From positions 1-64,000 of the forward strand of contig NZ_AUAF01000015.1 in assembly GCF_000428585.1 (NCBI RefSeq): a stretch of 64,000 nucleotides of DNA, read 5' to 3'. The DNA is from Zooshikella ganghwensis DSM 15267 (lineage in GTDB: Bacteria; Pseudomonadota; Gammaproteobacteria; Pseudomonadales; Zooshikellaceae). The notes beneath the pieces are model-generated. The model had not been told where the DNA came from and did no database searches. It worked only from the letters and a program-made list of their open reading frames with translations. The position numbers were made by a program, and so were the translations under genes. Every line of letters begins with the position of its first letter. Positions within the stretch are counted from its first letter, which is position 1. Shown piece after piece: positions 55,572-64,000 of the stretch.

Positions 55572-56126
55572 GTTATTATTTTTGGTTGTATCGCAAGGAT
55601 GCTGCAACCAAAAAATTAGGAAAAAATTAATCAATAGATCAAGTCTATCACAAAACAGTTTTATATATACTCGACTTTGGCCATTTAGAAGCTAAGTCAT
55701 TGTAGGTAGAGCAATACTATTTGAGATTATAGCCTGAATTAACTCATGTCTAATGAAAACCATGATATGAATTAATTCTAGCCTGTTGTTTCTAATAGCT
55801 TATTTTTAGCTGCCATATGTATTCAATAATGGCCAAAGTCGAGATCTTACTAATTATTTACATAGTTAAGGAAGTGAAAACTCACACTACTTGAATCACA
55901 CCAAAAGCATGCCATGTATTCAGCTAGTGACAAACCTAAAGTCACAGCTAGAAGAGGCACCATGAACAAACTCAAATATTTTCCTAAATCATTAACCTTG
56001 GTTTCAAGTAAAACGATCGTATTCATTTAAACCTCAGCCTTTTATAGTGATGTATATCAAATTCCCAAAAACATCTAACAAGTAATATCTTTTTAAATTG
56101 TAAGACAACTAGGCGGTTTTCAGAAA
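55572..56126. other. Intergenic region with an inverted-repeat element
   Basis: No gene is supported in these 555 bp. The middle is occupied by the 174-bp element listed next; the remainder, up to the secreted S74-type gene, shows no clear structure. Confidence 0.5.
55670..55843. repeat. Inverted-repeat element (second family, 174 bp)
   Basis: CTCGACTTTGGCCATT (55670-55685) is the exact reverse complement of AATGGCCAAAGTCGAG (55828-55843). Further inside, GCCTGAATTAACTCATG and its partner ATGAATTAATTCTAGCC also pair imperfectly. The whole can fold into a long hairpin and has no ORF, as expected of a MITE or a palindromic repeat. Only one copy is in the window. Confidence 0.7.
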
Positions 56127-56648
56127 ATGCTTAGACTATACGCTAGTTTTATTACTTTAGTACTTTTATTTTTTAATCAGGTCTATGCCAACACAGATAC
56201 AGCGTTAATAAATGGCGAGAAAGTTAATAGCGATATCAATCACGTTATGAAACAATTAAAAGAAGCTATGCTTAGATATAGCGACTATAGACTTAAAACT
56301 AATGTCCTTCCACTTCAAAAGAGCTTAGATAAATTAATAATCAATAGCATATCTTATAACTATGACATACCCATGAGTGAAGAACACAATGCCTTAATTC
56401 AATCGTTACCTGTATCTGACCAAAAAAATTGCTCTGCAAAGTTTAATAAGCTAGCACAAATACAGAGTGAACGGCTCGGTGTTATTGCTCAAGATGTTCA
56501 AACTGTCTTCCCTGAACTAGTATCAAATAAATGTGGTTATTTGCAAGTGGACTATGTTGGCTTAATTCCCATAATGATTGAAGCCATTAAAGAACTAAAA
56601 CAGGAAATTAATGACTTAAAAACAAGCAATCTTGATAAAGCTTATTAA
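56127..56648 (+). CDS. Secreted protein with an S74-type tail-fibre chaperone domain
   Basis: The 173-residue protein has a signal peptide (residues 1 to about 21, ending VYA). The rest is close to the peptidase S74 intramolecular chaperone domain found at the end of phage tail spikes: SDYRLKTNVLPLQKSLDKLI, ERLGVIAQDVQTVFPELV and VDYVGLIPIMIEAIKELKQEIN. The catalytic Ser-Asp pair (SDYRLK) is kept. A free domain without the spike it normally trims is unusual; it may be a remnant or a reused secreted form. Confidence 0.75.
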   Translation: MLRLYASFITLVLLFFNQVYANTDTALINGEKVNSDINHVMKQLKEAMLRYSDYRLKTNVLPLQKSLDKLIINSISYNYDIPMSEEHNALIQSLPVSDQKNCSAKFNKLAQIQSERLGVIAQDVQTVFPELVSNKCGYLQVDYVGLIPIMIEAIKELKQEINDLKTSNLDKAY

Positions 56649-56706
56649 CATTAATCTTTTATAACCTCTATCGTACGCTGATCTATATAGTAAATGGAAT
56701 AAACAT

Positions 56707-56832
56707 ATGAATAAATATTACTCACTAATAATTATATTTACACTAATGACATTTAAACCTTGTCACGCATTAGATGATCCAAAAAGTGAGGATAACAATT
56801 GGTATTCAGTACATGACTTCATTCGTTTTTAG
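56707..56832 (+). CDS. Small secreted peptide (41 residues), possibly a truncated gene
   Basis: ATG 56707 follows TGGAA by seven bases. The product is MNKYYSLIIIFTLMTFKPCHA, a typical signal peptide, and then 20 polar residues ending at TAG 56832. The repeat element copy C starts 36 bp later. It may be a real small peptide or the N-terminal stump of a larger secreted protein. Confidence 0.45.
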   Translation: MNKYYSLIIIFTLMTFKPCHALDDPKSEDNNWYSVHDFIRF

Positions 56833-56868
56833 TAAAACACAAACCAAAAACTAATGCTTGGTTTCACG

Positions 56869-56984
56869 TATACCCAATACGAATGGTTTTATGTGCGGCT
56901 ATAGAGTAACAAAGTCTCATGAGATTATATTAATAGGTGATTGGGGTGAAAAATAAAGATAACAAAGCCTAGAAACCAAGCATA
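56869..56984 (+). repeat. TATACCC/GGGTATA interspersed element, copy C (right end altered)
   Basis: It begins TATACCCAATACGAATGG and keeps the core ATTAATAGGTGATTGGGGTG and AACAAAGCCTAGAAA, but the standard right end is replaced by CCAAGCATAAAAAAAG. The left flank ATGCTTGGTTT (56854-56864) is the reverse complement of AAACCAAGCAT (56974-56984), so a new inverted repeat encloses the copy. Confidence 0.8.
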
Positions 56985-56997
56985 AAAAAAGTGGACA

Positions 56998-57146
56998 ATG
57001 CCGATTCGAAACTTGAAGGCTGCACTCAATCGTTTTATGATTGAGTTTGAAGATAGACTTAAACCCTATATCTAAAACTGGGCGGATACACAGAAATATT
57101 TTCAGGGTCTTAAGAATTGCAGTTATTACTTGAAACCAAGATAGTT
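56998..57146 (+). pseudogene. Short remnant with an in-frame stop, possibly transposase N-terminus
   Basis: The frame reads MPIRNLKAALNRFMIEFEDRLKPYI, a TAA at 57073, then NWADTQKYFQGLKNCSYYLKPR and a stop. Reading through the stop gives a sentence resembling the N-termini of IS701/IS4-type transposases (a helical start, then a YFQGL-like turn), but this is by eye. The 3' end overlaps the next minus-strand gene. It directly follows repeat copy C. Confidence 0.35.
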
Positions 57147-57746
57147 TATGTTAGGCCATTTTGGAAGTAATTCTTGTTCTTTGTTTGTTAACTTCAGTAA
57201 AAAATCGTGTAGTTCAGCACTTAGCTGTTGATGGCCAGGAAATTTTGAATTAACTATATCTATGACCACTGCATCAAGAACTTGAGCGACAGAATCACCA
57301 ATGATACTGTGCATTGTTGCATTCAAGTAAACAATTTTTTCAGGAAGCAGTGGCGTAAATGTTCTTTCTAAAAAAAAATCACTTATTTCTTCTAGTATTC
57401 TCATTGCGAGATAAGATTCTAGCATTAATTGATGAATATCAGACTTACACTTCACCAAGTCCATTGGTGAAATAAAAAAGTTAACAATCACTTTTAACAC
57501 TGGCAACCAGTCATCTAAAATATGGTATTTTTTAAATAACTTATCTATACCTTCCAGAAATTTTGGTACTAGTCTGACGTAATCAAGCGTAAGGCTGAAC
57601 ACATAGAGTTGTACATCATTCTGTGGAATCCGCAGTTTTAAGCTTAAATCTTCAGCTTCGCTTTGCAAAAAACGCTTATAGTTATTTAGTATGACTTCAT
57701 CTTTTAATGTCTTATCAATGATCTTCGATAGTGTTTGAATAATCAT
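57126..57746 (-). CDS. Hypothetical all-helical protein cotranscribed with a chemoreceptor
   Basis: The 206-residue soluble protein is predicted to be almost all alpha-helix and has no signal or TM segment. No family is recognised. It starts 30 bp downstream of the chemoreceptor gene on the same strand, so it is probably in its operon and may modulate or accompany the receptor. A segment LDDWLPVLKVIVNFFISPMDL is hydrophobic but looks amphipathic. Confidence 0.6.
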   Translation of the reverse strand: MIIQTLSKIIDKTLKDEVILNNYKRFLQSEAEDLSLKLRIPQNDVQLYVFSLTLDYVRLVPKFLEGIDKLFKKYHILDDWLPVLKVIVNFFISPMDLVKCKSDIHQLMLESYLAMRILEEISDFFLERTFTPLLPEKIVYLNATMHSIIGDSVAQVLDAVVIDIVNSKFPGHQQLSAELHDFLLKLTNKEQELLPKWPNINYLGFK

Positions 57747-57776
57747 TCTCGTATTTCTATTTAATATCCATATCAG

Positions 57777-59444
57777 CTATACCTTAAAATGAAACACTAA
57801 CTCACCCAAACGCTTACCTTGCTCAGAGAGTTTTCCTGTAGCTTCCGCTGTTTCTTCTATACCATGAGCTACATCACTGATAATGTTAGAGATTTCAGTG
57901 ACATTTTGATTGATAGACTCAGACACTTTCGTTTGCTCTTCTGCTGCGCTGGCAATTTGATGGTTCATATCATTAATAATATTTACTGAATCATTAATAG
58001 CAGATAACGCTTCTCCTGCTTTTTTAGACTGATCTACAGTCATTTGACTTTGATCCCGGCTGGCATTCATTACTTTTACTGCTATTGATGATTCTGACTG
58101 CAATCGCGAAATCATTTCTTGAATTTCTTGAGTACTCGCTTGTGTTCTACTTGCTAAACTTCGTACTTCATCTGCTACAACAGAAAAGCCACGACCTTGC
58201 TCTCCTGCCCTTGCAGCCTCGATCGCAGCGTTTAATGCTAATAAGTTAGTTTGTTCTGCAATACTCCCTATAACACCTAATACTGAACCAATGTTTTCTG
58301 TTTCAGCATCCAGTTTATTCATGACTTCTTTTGTTTTTTCCAAGCTGCCAGCAAGCTCATCAATTGAACTGATTGTACTTTGTACGATTTGACTTCCTTC
58401 ATCCGATTCCTCATGAGCTTTATTAGCGGCCTCTGCAGCTTGCGTAGCGCTTTGAGCAACTTCACTTGCAGTCGCTGACATTTGATGCATCGCGGTTGCA
58501 ACTTGATCTGTTTCTGAACGCTGTAGATGCAACTGTCCACTATGATGCTTGGTTAATTTATGTATATTTTGCGTTGCCTCCTGATTAGACTGAGTGATAT
58601 CTCTGACTTGAATAATAATTTTATGTATCTTTTCAACAAATTTATTAAAGGCCATCGCAAGTCGATCTACTTCTGTATTACCATTAACCGCCAGTCGTTT
58701 TGTCAAATCACCATCACCTTCAGAAATATCCTCCATTAACGCTACAGATTCTTGTAATGGTCGTGTAATAGAGTGTGTAATCCATAAACTTGAAAACAGC
58801 GTGACAAGCAATGCGACAATTGTCCCACCAAAAATAATTGTCAATAGATAGGTTTGTTGTTCAGATACTTTCTCTTCCATTAACGCGATTTGCTGATCAA
58901 TATCAGTAATATAAAATCCGGTTCCAATTACCCATCCCCACTTATCGAGATCAACGCTATAGGAAAGCTTTGTCTCATTCAGGTTACTGCTAGGGTTCTC
59001 CCAAAGATACTGAGTAAAGCCATCCTTACTGCGTGCAGAATCAATCAAATTTCTTATTAATGGATTGCCCTCGGCATCTTTTAAATCAATTAAATTTTTT
59101 CCTTCAAGCTCTGGTTTTGGCCCTAACACAACATTAGTGCCATCATATCTATACACAAAGAAATAACCTGATCCACCGTAACGTAAATCCCTAAGAATGT
59201 TTTTCGCTTGCTCTTTATTATTATCTGAACTACTACCATCATATAATGGCTTGATAGCCGTAAGCGAAATATCAATATACTGTTTTAATTCATTCTGTTT
59301 ACTTTTCATCATTTGCTGACGTGTTTGTTCCAGCTGAGCACTACCAAGATGATCCATTCCATAATAAGCAAGTAAACTAACCAGCAGTGCCACAAGTACC
59401 ATAGGTACTGTAGCTAACAACATCATCTTTTGTTTAATATTCAT
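57777..59444 (-). CDS. Methyl-accepting chemotaxis protein with single Cache domain
   Basis: The 555-residue receptor has TM1 (about 8-28), a periplasmic single Cache (Cache_2-like) sensor ([55 protein letters not shown]), TM2 (about 200-222), HAMP, and the signalling domain with the conserved hairpin [35 protein letters not shown]. sCache domains of this type often bind small organic acids. No chemotaxis pathway genes are next to it. Confidence 0.95.
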   Translation of the reverse strand: MNIKQKMMLLATVPMVLVALLVSLLAYYGMDHLGSAQLEQTRQQMMKSKQNELKQYIDISLTAIKPLYDGSSSDNNKEQAKNILRDLRYGGSGYFFVYRYDGTNVVLGPKPELEGKNLIDLKDAEGNPLIRNLIDSARSKDGFTQYLWENPSSNLNETKLSYSVDLDKWGWVIGTGFYITDIDQQIALMEEKVSEQQTYLLTIIFGGTIVALLVTLFSSLWITHSITRPLQESVALMEDISEGDGDLTKRLAVNGNTEVDRLAMAFNKFVEKIHKIIIQVRDITQSNQEATQNIHKLTKHHSGQLHLQRSETDQVATAMHQMSATASEVAQSATQAAEAANKAHEESDEGSQIVQSTISSIDELAGSLEKTKEVMNKLDAETENIGSVLGVIGSIAEQTNLLALNAAIEAARAGEQGRGFSVVADEVRSLASRTQASTQEIQEMISRLQSESSIAVKVMNASRDQSQMTVDQSKKAGEALSAINDSVNIINDMNHQIASAAEEQTKVSESINQNVTEISNIISDVAHGIEETAEATGKLSEQGKRLGELVFHFKV

Positions 59445-59920
59445 ATGCTTATCAACTCGAATCTACACTTTTATTTCCATTACTACGAATATATATCTTA
59501 TGTTTAATCTCCCTTTTATTCCTAACGAGTGGGAGTAATGGCGTTATAGACATCAACTATCTAACTTCGACTAAATCTATTGAGCATACCAAAATAGCGC
59601 TCATTCATCATGCGCCTTGTATGTGCCAGTGCCTAAATAGGTTTTACGCGTGTATATATCCTTCTCGAATGATTTCTAGGTTTTGTTATCTTCACTCCGC
59701 ACCCCAATCACCTATTAATATAAGCTCATAGGTAGTATGGGCTCACGGGGCTTCGTCATTCGATGGCCGCACCTAAAATCATTCGTATTGGGTAAGTATA
59801 GAGGTTTTTCAGAAGAGTATTTATATTCTTGAAAGGTTGTACTTCAACAACTCAAAATAGCAGAGTAAGTCAGGGTATACTATTAATATATACCCGACTA
59901 ATAACTGCTTTCTGGAACAT
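59445..59920. other. Intergenic region with repeat copy D
   Basis: The 476 bp hold no gene. Repeat copy D occupies 59655-59794. An outward-facing pair, GGGTATA (59873-59879) and TATACCC (59889-59895), lies nearer the MATE gene. Confidence 0.55.
59655..59794 (-). repeat. TATACCC/GGGTATA interspersed element, copy D (reverse orientation)
   Basis: Reading the minus strand this is the same element: TACCCAATACGAATGATTTT, AGGTGCGGCCATCGAATGAC, the core GATTGGGGTGCGGAGTGAAG and the end CATTCGAGAAGGATATA. Its length matches copy B because it also carries the extra internal unit (CCCATACTACCTATGAGC). Confidence 0.85.
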
Positions 59921-61246
59921 TTACTCATTTTTCCAGACCACAAGCTTCTGCTTTTTATCAAGCAGGTAATAGCTTGCACACATTAATGCACTTCTGGCAA
60001 AGCTAAAGGCATAAAAAGCTAACCAAAGACCGTGATTACCCAGTGGCTTTGCTAAATACCAAATAGGTAGAAAAAAACATAGGGTAGCGGCTATCGTTGT
60101 GTTCTGCATTACACCTGTCCTTGCCAGGCCTATAAAAACGCCATCCATCCAATAGCTCCATACCGCCACTAAAGGTAATACTATTAACCAAGGTAAATAA
60201 TGGCTTGCTGCTTGTTTAATTTCTTCAATATCAGTGAGTAATGCGATTATTACTTCTCCTCCCATATAAAATACCAGTAAAAAAAAGATTGCCATAATAG
60301 CAGACCATAAACCTGTGGTTCGAACTGTAGCTTTAAACAAGGTTTTACATTTCTCTCCAACTGCTTTGCCGGTTAAAGCTTCAGCAGCATGGGCAAAGCC
60401 ATCTAGGCCATTGGAAATTAACAATAGAAAATTTATAAGTATCGCATTAGAAGCTAAAGTAGTATCACCTAATCGTGAACCCTGAGCAGTAAAAAAGGCA
60501 AAACAAAATAATAAACTTAAACTACGAAAAAATAGATGACGGTTAACACTCAATAACTGAAAAAATCTAGCTTTATAATATATACCTGAAAAATCGAGTT
60601 GAATTATCTGTTCACGTAATACACGAGTTACTAAGTATAATCCAAACCCCATACTGAGATAATCTGCACAGACTGTAGCAAGTGCAACACCTGTAGCCGT
60701 CATACCCAGCCCCATGACGAAAAAAACATCAAGCACAATATTCACGCTATTTGCCAATAACATTAAATATAAAGGTGCTCGCGTTTTATGCATACCTATC
60801 AACCACCCCAACAATGCAAAGTTAATGAGTACGGCAGGAGCAGAATAAATTCGAATAAAGTAATAATTTGCAAGCTCAGCGCTTACTAAAGATGATGGTT
60901 GAAAAAAGGTTGTACTTAACAAAAATACTGGTTTAGCACATAGTATTAAGACTAAACCTATTACAATGGCAAGTATGATTGACTGAAAAAGTATTCTAAT
61001 AATTGACTTTGAATCTCTTGCTCCATAGGCTTGAGCGACTAAACCTGTAGTACCCATTCTGAAGAATCCCATACTCCAATAAATACAACTGAATATTGAA
61101 GCACCAATTGCAACCGCGCCTAAATAAATAGGTGAAGGTAAATGCCCAAGAACAGCCGCATCGACGAGTCCTAATAAAGGCGTCGTCACATTGGCAATGA
61201 TCATCGGCCAAGCAAATCGCCATACATCGTTATGAATATATTTCAT
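59921..61246 (-). CDS. MATE family efflux transporter (DinF-like)
   Basis: The 441-residue protein has twelve predicted TM helices in two halves. It starts FAWPMIIANVTTPLLGLVDAAVLGHL, the typical DinF subgroup N-terminus, with GFFRMGTTGLVAQAYGARD in the first half and NAILINFLLLISNGLDGFAHAAEALTGKAVGEK in the second. These are sodium or proton antiporters for organic cations and other toxins. The substrate is unknown. It stands alone between divergent and convergent units. Confidence 0.93.
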   Translation of the reverse strand: MKYIHNDVWRFAWPMIIANVTTPLLGLVDAAVLGHLPSPIYLGAVAIGASIFSCIYWSMGFFRMGTTGLVAQAYGARDSKSIIRILFQSIILAIVIGLVLILCAKPVFLLSTTFFQPSSLVSAELANYYFIRIYSAPAVLINFALLGWLIGMHKTRAPLYLMLLANSVNIVLDVFFVMGLGMTATGVALATVCADYLSMGFGLYLVTRVLREQIIQLDFSGIYYKARFFQLLSVNRHLFFRSLSLLFCFAFFTAQGSRLGDTTLASNAILINFLLLISNGLDGFAHAAEALTGKAVGEKCKTLFKATVRTTGLWSAIMAIFFLLVFYMGGEVIIALLTDIEEIKQAASHYLPWLIVLPLVAVWSYWMDGVFIGLARTGVMQNTTIAATLCFFLPIWYLAKPLGNHGLWLAFYAFSFARSALMCASYYLLDKKQKLVVWKNE

Positions 61247-61410
61247 AGAGTAAATAAGTCAGGGTGTTGTCATAAAGGCTGCAATTTACAAATGACTAAA
61301 AAAGCGCATTAATACACATGTAATGTCATTCAATTTTAACAAACAACTTTATTATACCTAATTAGCATTATTATTGTCATAAATTAGACCAATTTTATTC
61401 TTAAACTAGC

Positions 61411-61472
61411 TATACCTACTGCGAAGGTTTTTAGGGACGACTGTCAAATGATAACGATTCGTAAAGGGTATA
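61411..61472 (+). repeat. Short derivative of the TATACCC/GGGTATA element
   Basis: Both ends are present, TATACCTACTGCGAAGGTTT with AGG after it, and ACGATTCGTAAAGGGTATA, with hardly any core. It is 62 bp long, about half the size of the full copies, and lies between the MATE gene and coxB. Confidence 0.55.
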
Positions 61473-61540
61473 TGTGATCTAAAACTAATAAGTTAAGAAT
61501 GTGAACAGCCTGTAATCATACTAAAACCAGGGGACATGGA

Positions 61541-62674
61541 ATGTTGTTAGCACTGCGTCAACGTCAGCTGTTGGGGCTTGGCTTACTATGGTGTACCGGG
61601 TACGCTCAAGCAGATTGGGCGGCCAATATGCGTGAAGGAGTTACCGCCGTAAGTCAGTCAATCTATAATTTGCATATGACAATATTTTGGATTTGCGTTG
61701 TCATCGGCATTGTTGTCTTTGGAGTTATGTTTTGGTCGATGCTTATGCATCGTAAATCGAGGGGAGCAAAACCTGCCACTTTTCACGAAAATACACTGGT
61801 TGAAATTATCTGGACAACAATTCCTTTTTTCATTTTGGTTGGTATGGCCATACCAGCCTCTAAAACACTCATTGAAGCTTACGATGCCAGTGAAGCTGAA
61901 ATTGATATTAAAATAACAGGCTATCAATGGAAGTGGAAGTATGATTACCTCAACGAAAAAATTGGCTTTTTCAGTAATCTCAGCACTCACCGAGATGAAA
62001 TCAATAACCTTAAGCCCAAAAATGCCAATTATTTATTAGAGGTTGATGAGCCTGTTGTGGTACCGGTTGATAAGAAAGTACGCTTTCTCATTACCTCTGC
62101 CGATGTTATTCACTCATGGTGGGTACCTGACTTAGCAGTTAAAAAAGATGCAATACCAGGGTTTATTAACGAAGCCTGGACAAAAATTGAGAAACCTGGC
62201 GTTTACCGGGGACAGTGTGCAGAGTTATGTGGGAAAGATCATGGTTTTATGCCCATTGTCATCGAAGCCAAAACTGAAGATGACTACAAACTTTGGTTAG
62301 CAGCTAAACAGGAACAAGCAGAAAAAGAAAAAGAACTGACCACAAAAGAATGGTCCATGGAAGAGCTCATGGCTCGTGGTGAAAAGGTCTATAATACAGC
62401 CTGTGCCGTCTGTCACCAGGCGAATGGCGAAGGTATGCCACCAGTATTCCCCGCTCTAAAGGACAGCCCTCTCATCATGACCGGGGATGTAAAAGACCAT
62501 ATTGATATTATCGTTAACGGCAAACAAGGCACGGCTATGCAAGCCTTTGGCAAGCAGCTGAGTGAGGTTGATATTGCTGCTGTTACTACTTATGAGCGTA
62601 ATGCGTGGGGTAATAATAAAGGCGATATGGTTACACCTCAGGATATAGTGAAATTTAATGAGGCTGCTCAGTAA
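61541..62674 (+). CDS. coxB: Cytochrome c oxidase subunit II with C-terminal cytochrome c domain
   Basis: The 377-residue protein has a signal peptide (ending YAQA), two TM helices (about 43-70 and 90-110), and the CuA domain: HSWWVPDLAVKKDAIPGF and GQCAELCGKDHGFM with the Cys-Glu-Leu-Cys, His and Met ligands. From about 275 a cytochrome c follows with CAVCHQANGEGMPP and a distal Met (TAMQAFG). It is thus the caa3-type form. It delivers electrons from cytochrome c to subunit I, which follows 17 bp later. Confidence 0.95.
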   Translation: MLLALRQRQLLGLGLLWCTGYAQADWAANMREGVTAVSQSIYNLHMTIFWICVVIGIVVFGVMFWSMLMHRKSRGAKPATFHENTLVEIIWTTIPFFILVGMAIPASKTLIEAYDASEAEIDIKITGYQWKWKYDYLNEKIGFFSNLSTHRDEINNLKPKNANYLLEVDEPVVVPVDKKVRFLITSADVIHSWWVPDLAVKKDAIPGFINEAWTKIEKPGVYRGQCAELCGKDHGFMPIVIEAKTEDDYKLWLAAKQEQAEKEKELTTKEWSMEELMARGEKVYNTACAVCHQANGEGMPPVFPALKDSPLIMTGDVKDHIDIIVNGKQGTAMQAFGKQLSEVDIAAVTTYERNAWGNNKGDMVTPQDIVKFNEAAQ

Positions 62675-62691
62675 TTCAAGGGAGATAGATT

Positions 62692-64000
62692 ATGAGTGCC
62701 GTATTAGAAGGACATACGACAGATCATCACCATGGACCCGCTAAAGGTTTATGGCGCTGGGTGCTAACCACTAACCATAAGGATATTGGTACCCTTTATT
62801 TATGGTTCAGTTTTGCCATGTTTTTATTCGGTGGCACCATGGCATTCGTTATTCGAGCTGAACTGTTTCAGCCCGGTATGCAAATAGTTGATCCTAACTT
62901 TTTTAATCAAATGACAACCATGCACGGCCTGGTTATGGTGTTTGGTGCTGTCATGCCTGCTTTTGTTGGTTTAGCAAACTGGATGGTGCCGATGATGGTT
63001 GGCGCACCCGATATGGCTATGCCCAGAATGAATAACTGGAGTTTCTGGATCTTGCCTTTTGCATTTGCCATGTTAAGCAGCACATTATTTATGGAAGGCG
63101 GCGGTCCCAATTTTGGTTGGACATTCTACGCACCTTTATCCACAACCTATGCGCCCCCTTCAACGGTGTTATTTATTTTATCTGTGCATATGATGGGTAT
63201 TTCTTCAATTATGGGTGCCATTAACATCATTGCTACCGTTTTAAACCTGCGAGCACCAGGTATGACATTAATGAAAATGCCGTTATTTGTCTGGACCTGG
63301 TTAATTACCGCTTTTTTATTAATTGCCGTTATGCCTGTTCTTGCAGGTGTCGTCACTATGATGTTAATGGACATCAGTTTTGGCACCAGCTTTTTTAGTG
63401 CAGCAGGTGGCGGGGACCCGGTATTATTCCAACATGTATTCTGGTTTTTTGGCCACCCTGAAGTATATATCATGATTTTACCTGCTTTTGGGGTTGTCTC
63501 TGCGATTATTCCTGCCTTTGCACGTAAACCACTCTTTGGGTATACCTCTATGGTATACGCTACAGCCTCCATTGCATTTCTGTCTTTTATTGTATGGGCG
63601 CATCATATGTTCACTGTGGGTATGCCAATTACTGGTGAACTGTATTTTATGTATGCCACCATGCTGATTGCCGTCCCTACTGGAGTGAAAGTCTTTAATT
63701 GGATAACAACTATGTTCAAGGGAGCATTAACCTTTGAAACACCCATGTTATTTGCGGTAGCGTTTGTCATTTTATTTACAATCGGAGGTTTTTCCGGACT
63801 GATGTTGGCCATTGCCCCCGCTGACTTTCAATATCACGACACCTACTTTGTTGTTGCTCACTTTCACTACGTATTAGTGCCTGGTGCGATTTTTGGCATT
63901 ATGGCAGGTGTTTATTATTGGCTGCCTAAGTGGACAGGCTATATGTACGATGAGACCATGGGTAAAGTACATTTTTGGTTGTCATTCATTGGCATGAACT
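62692..64000 (+). CDS. coxA: Cytochrome c oxidase subunit I (runs off the window)
   Basis: GGGAGATAGATT precedes ATG 62692. The open frame continues to the last base (436 codons). The sequence has TNHKDIGTLYLWFS, MTTMHGLVMVFGAVMPAF (haem a His), WFFGHPEVYIMILPAFG (CuB His-Tyr pair), the HHMFTVG pair and the haem ligands in VAHFHYVLVPGAIFG. It is the catalytic heart of the proton-pumping oxidase. Subunit III and the usual assembly gene should follow outside. Confidence 0.95.
   Translation, partial: MSAVLEGHTTDHHHGPAKGLWRWVLTTNHKDIGTLYLWFSFAMFLFGGTMAFVIRAELFQPGMQIVDPNFFNQMTTMHGLVMVFGAVMPAFVGLANWMVPMMVGAPDMAMPRMNNWSFWILPFAFAMLSSTLFMEGGGPNFGWTFYAPLSTTYAPPSTVLFILSVHMMGISSIMGAINIIATVLNLRAPGMTLMKMPLFVWTWLITAFLLIAVMPVLAGVVTMMLMDISFGTSFFSAAGGGDPVLFQHVFWFFGHPEVYIMILPAFGVVSAIIPAFARKPLFGYTSMVYATASIAFLSFIVWAHHMFTVGMPITGELYFMYATMLIAVPTGVKVFNWITTMFKGALTFETPMLFAVAFVILFTIGGFSGLMLAIAPADFQYHDTYFVVAHFHYVLVPGAIFGIMAGVYYWLPKWTGYMYDETMGKVHFWLSFIGMN

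Noticed and set aside
59873-59895. Another element copy between GGGTATA and TATACCC
   Set aside because: The repeats face outward and are only 9 bp apart; nothing of the element lies between them.
59866-61265. Mobile unit carrying the MATE gene, flanked by TAAGTCAGGGT direct repeats
   Set aside because: Only 11 bp match in AT-rich DNA and there is no transposase or inverted end, so chance is likely.

Overview
The window is chromosomal DNA of an AT-leaning marine-type gammaproteobacterium. The block gmk-rpoZ-spoT-ridA ... oxyR-recG-HDOD gene-HU-rubredoxin reductase-rubredoxin-ubiC-ubiA-phoB-phoR has, as I recall it, the same order as the corresponding Pseudomonas region. The proteins and the style of the accessory genes fit an Oceanospirillales-like organism (Zooshikella or Spartinivicinus would be my guess; not provable here). 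No rRNA, tRNA or CRISPR array was seen.

Layout. 1-244: the edge of an IS1595-type insertion sequence. 277-5996 (minus): a type VI secretion VgrG with a C-terminal class 3 lipase domain, followed by two overlapping, mutually paralogous single-TM proteins that are probably its immunity proteins. 6403-24590: conserved housekeeping block (nucleotide and ppGpp metabolism, peroxide sensing, recombination, ubiquinone synthesis, phosphate regulation), interrupted by a secreted trypsin-like protease with a Pro/Asp repeat tail. 25270-41013: a compact island of plus-strand genes that I read as an undescribed lipid biosynthesis and export system. It holds a UbiA-type prenyltransferase, an HMG-CoA-reductase-like/kinase fusion, a PEP-synthase-like dikinase, an acyltransferase-like protein, an acyl-AMP ligase, a CDP-alcohol phosphotransferase/CarS-like cytidylyltransferase fusion, an MMPL transporter, a LolA-like periplasmic protein, an outer-membrane barrel and a small membrane protein. 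41031-51660: mixed genes, including KptA, a peptide deformylase with a lipoprotein-like leader, a substrate-binding protein overlapping a hybrid histidine kinase, a gamma carbonic anhydrase, and the prlC-yheV pair. 51661-57746: AT-rich accessory region with a large cholera-type ADP-ribosyltransferase toxin candidate, secreted small proteins and element remnants. 57777-64000: a chemoreceptor, a MATE exporter and the start of a cytochrome c oxidase operon (coxB, coxA; coxA runs off the end).

A family of short interspersed elements runs through the accessory part: four near-full copies of 120-146 bp (26308, 47838, 56869, 59655) and two shortened ones (25084, 61411). They have imperfect terminal inverted repeats starting TATACCC and ending GGGTATA, no coding capacity, and look like a MITE. 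One copy lies inside the lipid island between its first and second genes. A second, unrelated inverted-repeat element lies at 55670-55843.

Start sites were moved from the longest ORF where a Shine-Dalgarno sequence or family length argued for it (spoT TTG at 7555, phoB, kptA, prlC, yheV, the dikinase and others). All functions are assigned by reading motifs; no database search was run.
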